Part shown: positions 62,617-64,000 of the stretch, piece after piece | Layout: each line of letters starts with the position of its first letter | Position numbering within the stretch: the first letter of the stretch is position 1 | Notes under the pieces: model-generated | Database searches by the model: none | Told to the model about the DNA's origin: nothing | What the model saw: only the letters and a program-made list of their open reading frames with translations | Translations under genes and position numbers: made by a program | Assembly: GCF_001984175.1 (NCBI RefSeq) | Contig: NZ_MTQP01000042.1 | Coordinates: forward strand, 1 to 64,000 | Length of the DNA: 64,000 bases | Direction of reading: 5' to 3' | From: Saccharothrix sp. ALI-22-I | Lineage (GTDB): Bacteria > Actinomycetota > Actinomycetes > Mycobacteriales > Pseudonocardiaceae

Positions 62617-64000
62617 CTAACTCTCTCGTTGTTCGGTGACCCATGTGGCCAGTTGGGTGCGTTTGGTGAAGCCGAGTTTGGTCATGATGTTCTTGACGTG
62701 GCTCTCGGCGGTGCGCTGGGAGATCACCAGCCGGGCGGCGATCCCCTTGTTGGTGAGGCCCTCGGCGACCAGGTCGGCAACCTGTTGCTCACGTTGGGTG
62801 AGAGTCGTCGTGGTGCCGGCGGGTGACCGCGCCGGCTGCGGCTTCTCGTCCAGGGCGTACCCGATCGCGTCTGTCAAGCCCAGGTCCACGCCGCGCTGGA
62901 AAGCGGCCTGGAATGCCTGCTCGCCCAGCGCGTGACGAGTCCGCTGCTCACACTCATCGTGGTAGCCGAGCAGGTGGGGGGACTTCGCCGGGGACGCGCC
63001 GATGGCCTGCCAGCACTCCTGCACGGCACCGAGGAGCGTGGCGGCGCGCCGGCGATCCGGCTCGCCGGCCGCGATCCAGGCCAGGGCCTCCAGACACCAG
63101 GCGAAGCCGAGCAGGTCGTTGAGCGGGAGTTTCAACCGCAGGCTCTCCCGCACCAACCCGGTCGCCCGCCGGAGGTCGCCCTGCTGCCACAGCGCCAGCC
63201 CGAGGACCCACAGCGAGATCGACCGGTACCAGACCTCGCCGCGGGGCTCGGTGATCGCCAGTGCTTCTTCGTGGCAGGCCAGCGCCCGGGCGGGGTCCCC
63301 GAGCCCTTCGCTGGCCAGCGCGAGCGCGAGGAGGGTTTCGAGCAGCCGGGGGATGTCGCCCTCGGCACGGTATGTGTCCAGGGCGGCGTCCAGCAGCGCG
63401 ACCGCGTGGCGGAGGTCGCCCCGGTATATCGCCAGGTACCCGGAGGCGAGCGTGAACAGCGCGCGCATCGAGGCATCACCCAACTGCTCGGCGACCTGCT
63501 GTCCCTCGGCCACCAGGGTCGATGTGGCGGCGACGTCGCCCTGGTGCCCGGCCAGCATGCTGTCGACGTAGAGAGCCCGGCCCCGGTCCACGCAGGGCCG
63601 CGGCTGCTGGGCCAGGGCACGGTCGAGCCAGTGCCGGCCCTCGCTGAGCAGCCCCCGGCCGAACCAGTACAGGTACAACGATGTGGCCATCCGCAGCCCG
63701 ACCCCGGCCTGGCCGGGTTCGGTGAGGCAGGACTCCAGTGCGGCCCGGATGTTCGGGTACTCCCGCTCCAGGCGGGCGAACCAGTCCACCTGCCGGGGGC
63801 TGATCCACTCGGCGTCCGCGCGCGCCACGAGCTCGGCGTACCAGTCCCGGTGCCGCCGGCGTGGTTCGGTGTTCTGGTCGGATTCCCGCAGCTTGTCCTG
63901 ACCGTATTCGCGGATGGTGTCCAAGAGCCGGTACCGCACGACGGTGCCGTCGTCCTCGCAGACCAGGATCGACTTGTCCACCAGGGAGGTCATCAGCTCA
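62617..64000 (-). CDS. LuxR-family regulator with TPR/ATPase region (partial)
   Basis: The frame is open to the right edge, so the N-terminal ATPase part is cut off; 460 residues are visible. They begin at the end of an AAA/NB-ARC ATPase (SLVDKSILVCEDDG, YRLLDTIREYGQDKL), continue through a TPR-like helical region (~100-370), and end in a LuxR helix-turn-helix (TLTQREQQVADLVAEGLTNK, SQRTAESHVKNIMTKLGF). These large regulators respond to unknown ligands and often control secondary metabolism. It is 5 kb from the NRPS operon and could control it or the glycosidases; not shown. Confidence 0.85.
   Translation of the reverse strand, partial: ELMTSLVDKSILVCEDDGTVVRYRLLDTIREYGQDKLRESDQNTEPRRRHRDWYAELVARADAEWISPRQVDWFARLEREYPNIRAALESCLTEPGQAGVGLRMATSLYLYWFGRGLLSEGRHWLDRALAQQPRPCVDRGRALYVDSMLAGHQGDVAATSTLVAEGQQVAEQLGDASMRALFTLASGYLAIYRGDLRHAVALLDAALDTYRAEGDIPRLLETLLALALASEGLGDPARALACHEEALAITEPRGEVWYRSISLWVLGLALWQQGDLRRATGLVRESLRLKLPLNDLLGFAWCLEALAWIAAGEPDRRRAATLLGAVQECWQAIGASPAKSPHLLGYHDECEQRTRHALGEQAFQAAFQRGVDLGLTDAIGYALDEKPQPARSPAGTTTTLTQREQQVADLVAEGLTNKGIAARLVISQRTAESHVKNIMTKLGFTKRTQLATWVTEQRES

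Noticed and set aside
62617-64000. Cluster-situated activator of the NRPS operon
   Set aside because: It is a LuxR-type regulator of the right kind but is separated by the LRR and glycosidase genes and a transposase relic, so a regulatory link is not supported by sequence alone.

Overview
This is high-GC DNA with tightly coupled genes (many 4-nt ATGA/GTGA stop-start overlaps). It carries an iniBAC-like cluster, an actinobacterial acyl-CoA carboxylase beta subunit, Tat- and Sec-exported glycosidases and an NRPS/PKS cluster. Together these point to a filamentous actinomycete, most likely of the Pseudonocardiaceae (Saccharothrix/Lentzea/Actinosynnema type); the genus is inference. I saw no rRNA, tRNA or CRISPR array.

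Layout. (1) 1-6.9 kb: iniB-like repeat protein (partial), two dynamin-like GTPases (IniA/IniC type) and a membrane-anchored Hsp70-like protein, probably a cell-envelope stress unit, followed by a divergent acidic protein. (2) 6.9-17.3 kb: a patchwork of intact genes (methyltransferase, acyl-CoA carboxylase, CcdA/DsbD-like membrane protein, TcmP-like protein, PadR regulator plus membrane protein) separated by fragments of dead genes, several of them chimeras of two unrelated families. (3) 17.4-31.7 kb: an L-fucose locus. It has a secreted GH95 alpha-L-fucosidase, a ribose-type ABC importer, L-fuconate dehydratase, SDR and FAH-family enzymes of the non-phosphorylative route to pyruvate and lactate, an aldo/keto reductase able to act as fucose dehydrogenase, a GntR regulator with a perfect inverted repeat, and a LarA-type racemase followed by a truncated larB. 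(4) 31.6-36.0 kb: a tandem SMR pair, deaminase, DsbA-like protein, MerR regulator, then remnants of an AraC regulator and transposases around an intact P-loop kinase.

(5) 36.0-57.4 kb: a 12-gene, apparently single-operon NRPS/PKS cluster read leftwards. The order is MbtH; A-PCP; KS-AT-(dead KR)-ACP; free-standing MupA-type flavin monooxygenase; C-A(Gly)-PCP-TE; MFS exporter; C-A(dead)-PCP; DpgC-like dioxygenase; stand-alone A domain; ATP-grasp ligase; HAD phosphatase; Rossmann dehydrogenase. Three points stand out: the thioesterase has Cys in place of the nucleophile Ser, one adenylation domain has lost its core motifs while a separate A domain is encoded three genes downstream, and the DpgC-like enzyme lacks the DpgA/B/D partners. 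I cannot match this set to a known product and regard it as the best candidate for an undescribed pathway. (6) 57.4-64 kb: secreted LRR_5 protein coupled to a truncated TetR gene, CE2 esterase with CBM2, GH12 endoglucanase with a frameshifted-off lectin tail and a LacI-type palindrome, a transposase relic, and a partial LuxR/ATPase regulator.

Single- or two-base frameshifts occur in a TetR gene, a PfpI-like gene and an AraC gene. They may be real decay or sequencing errors.
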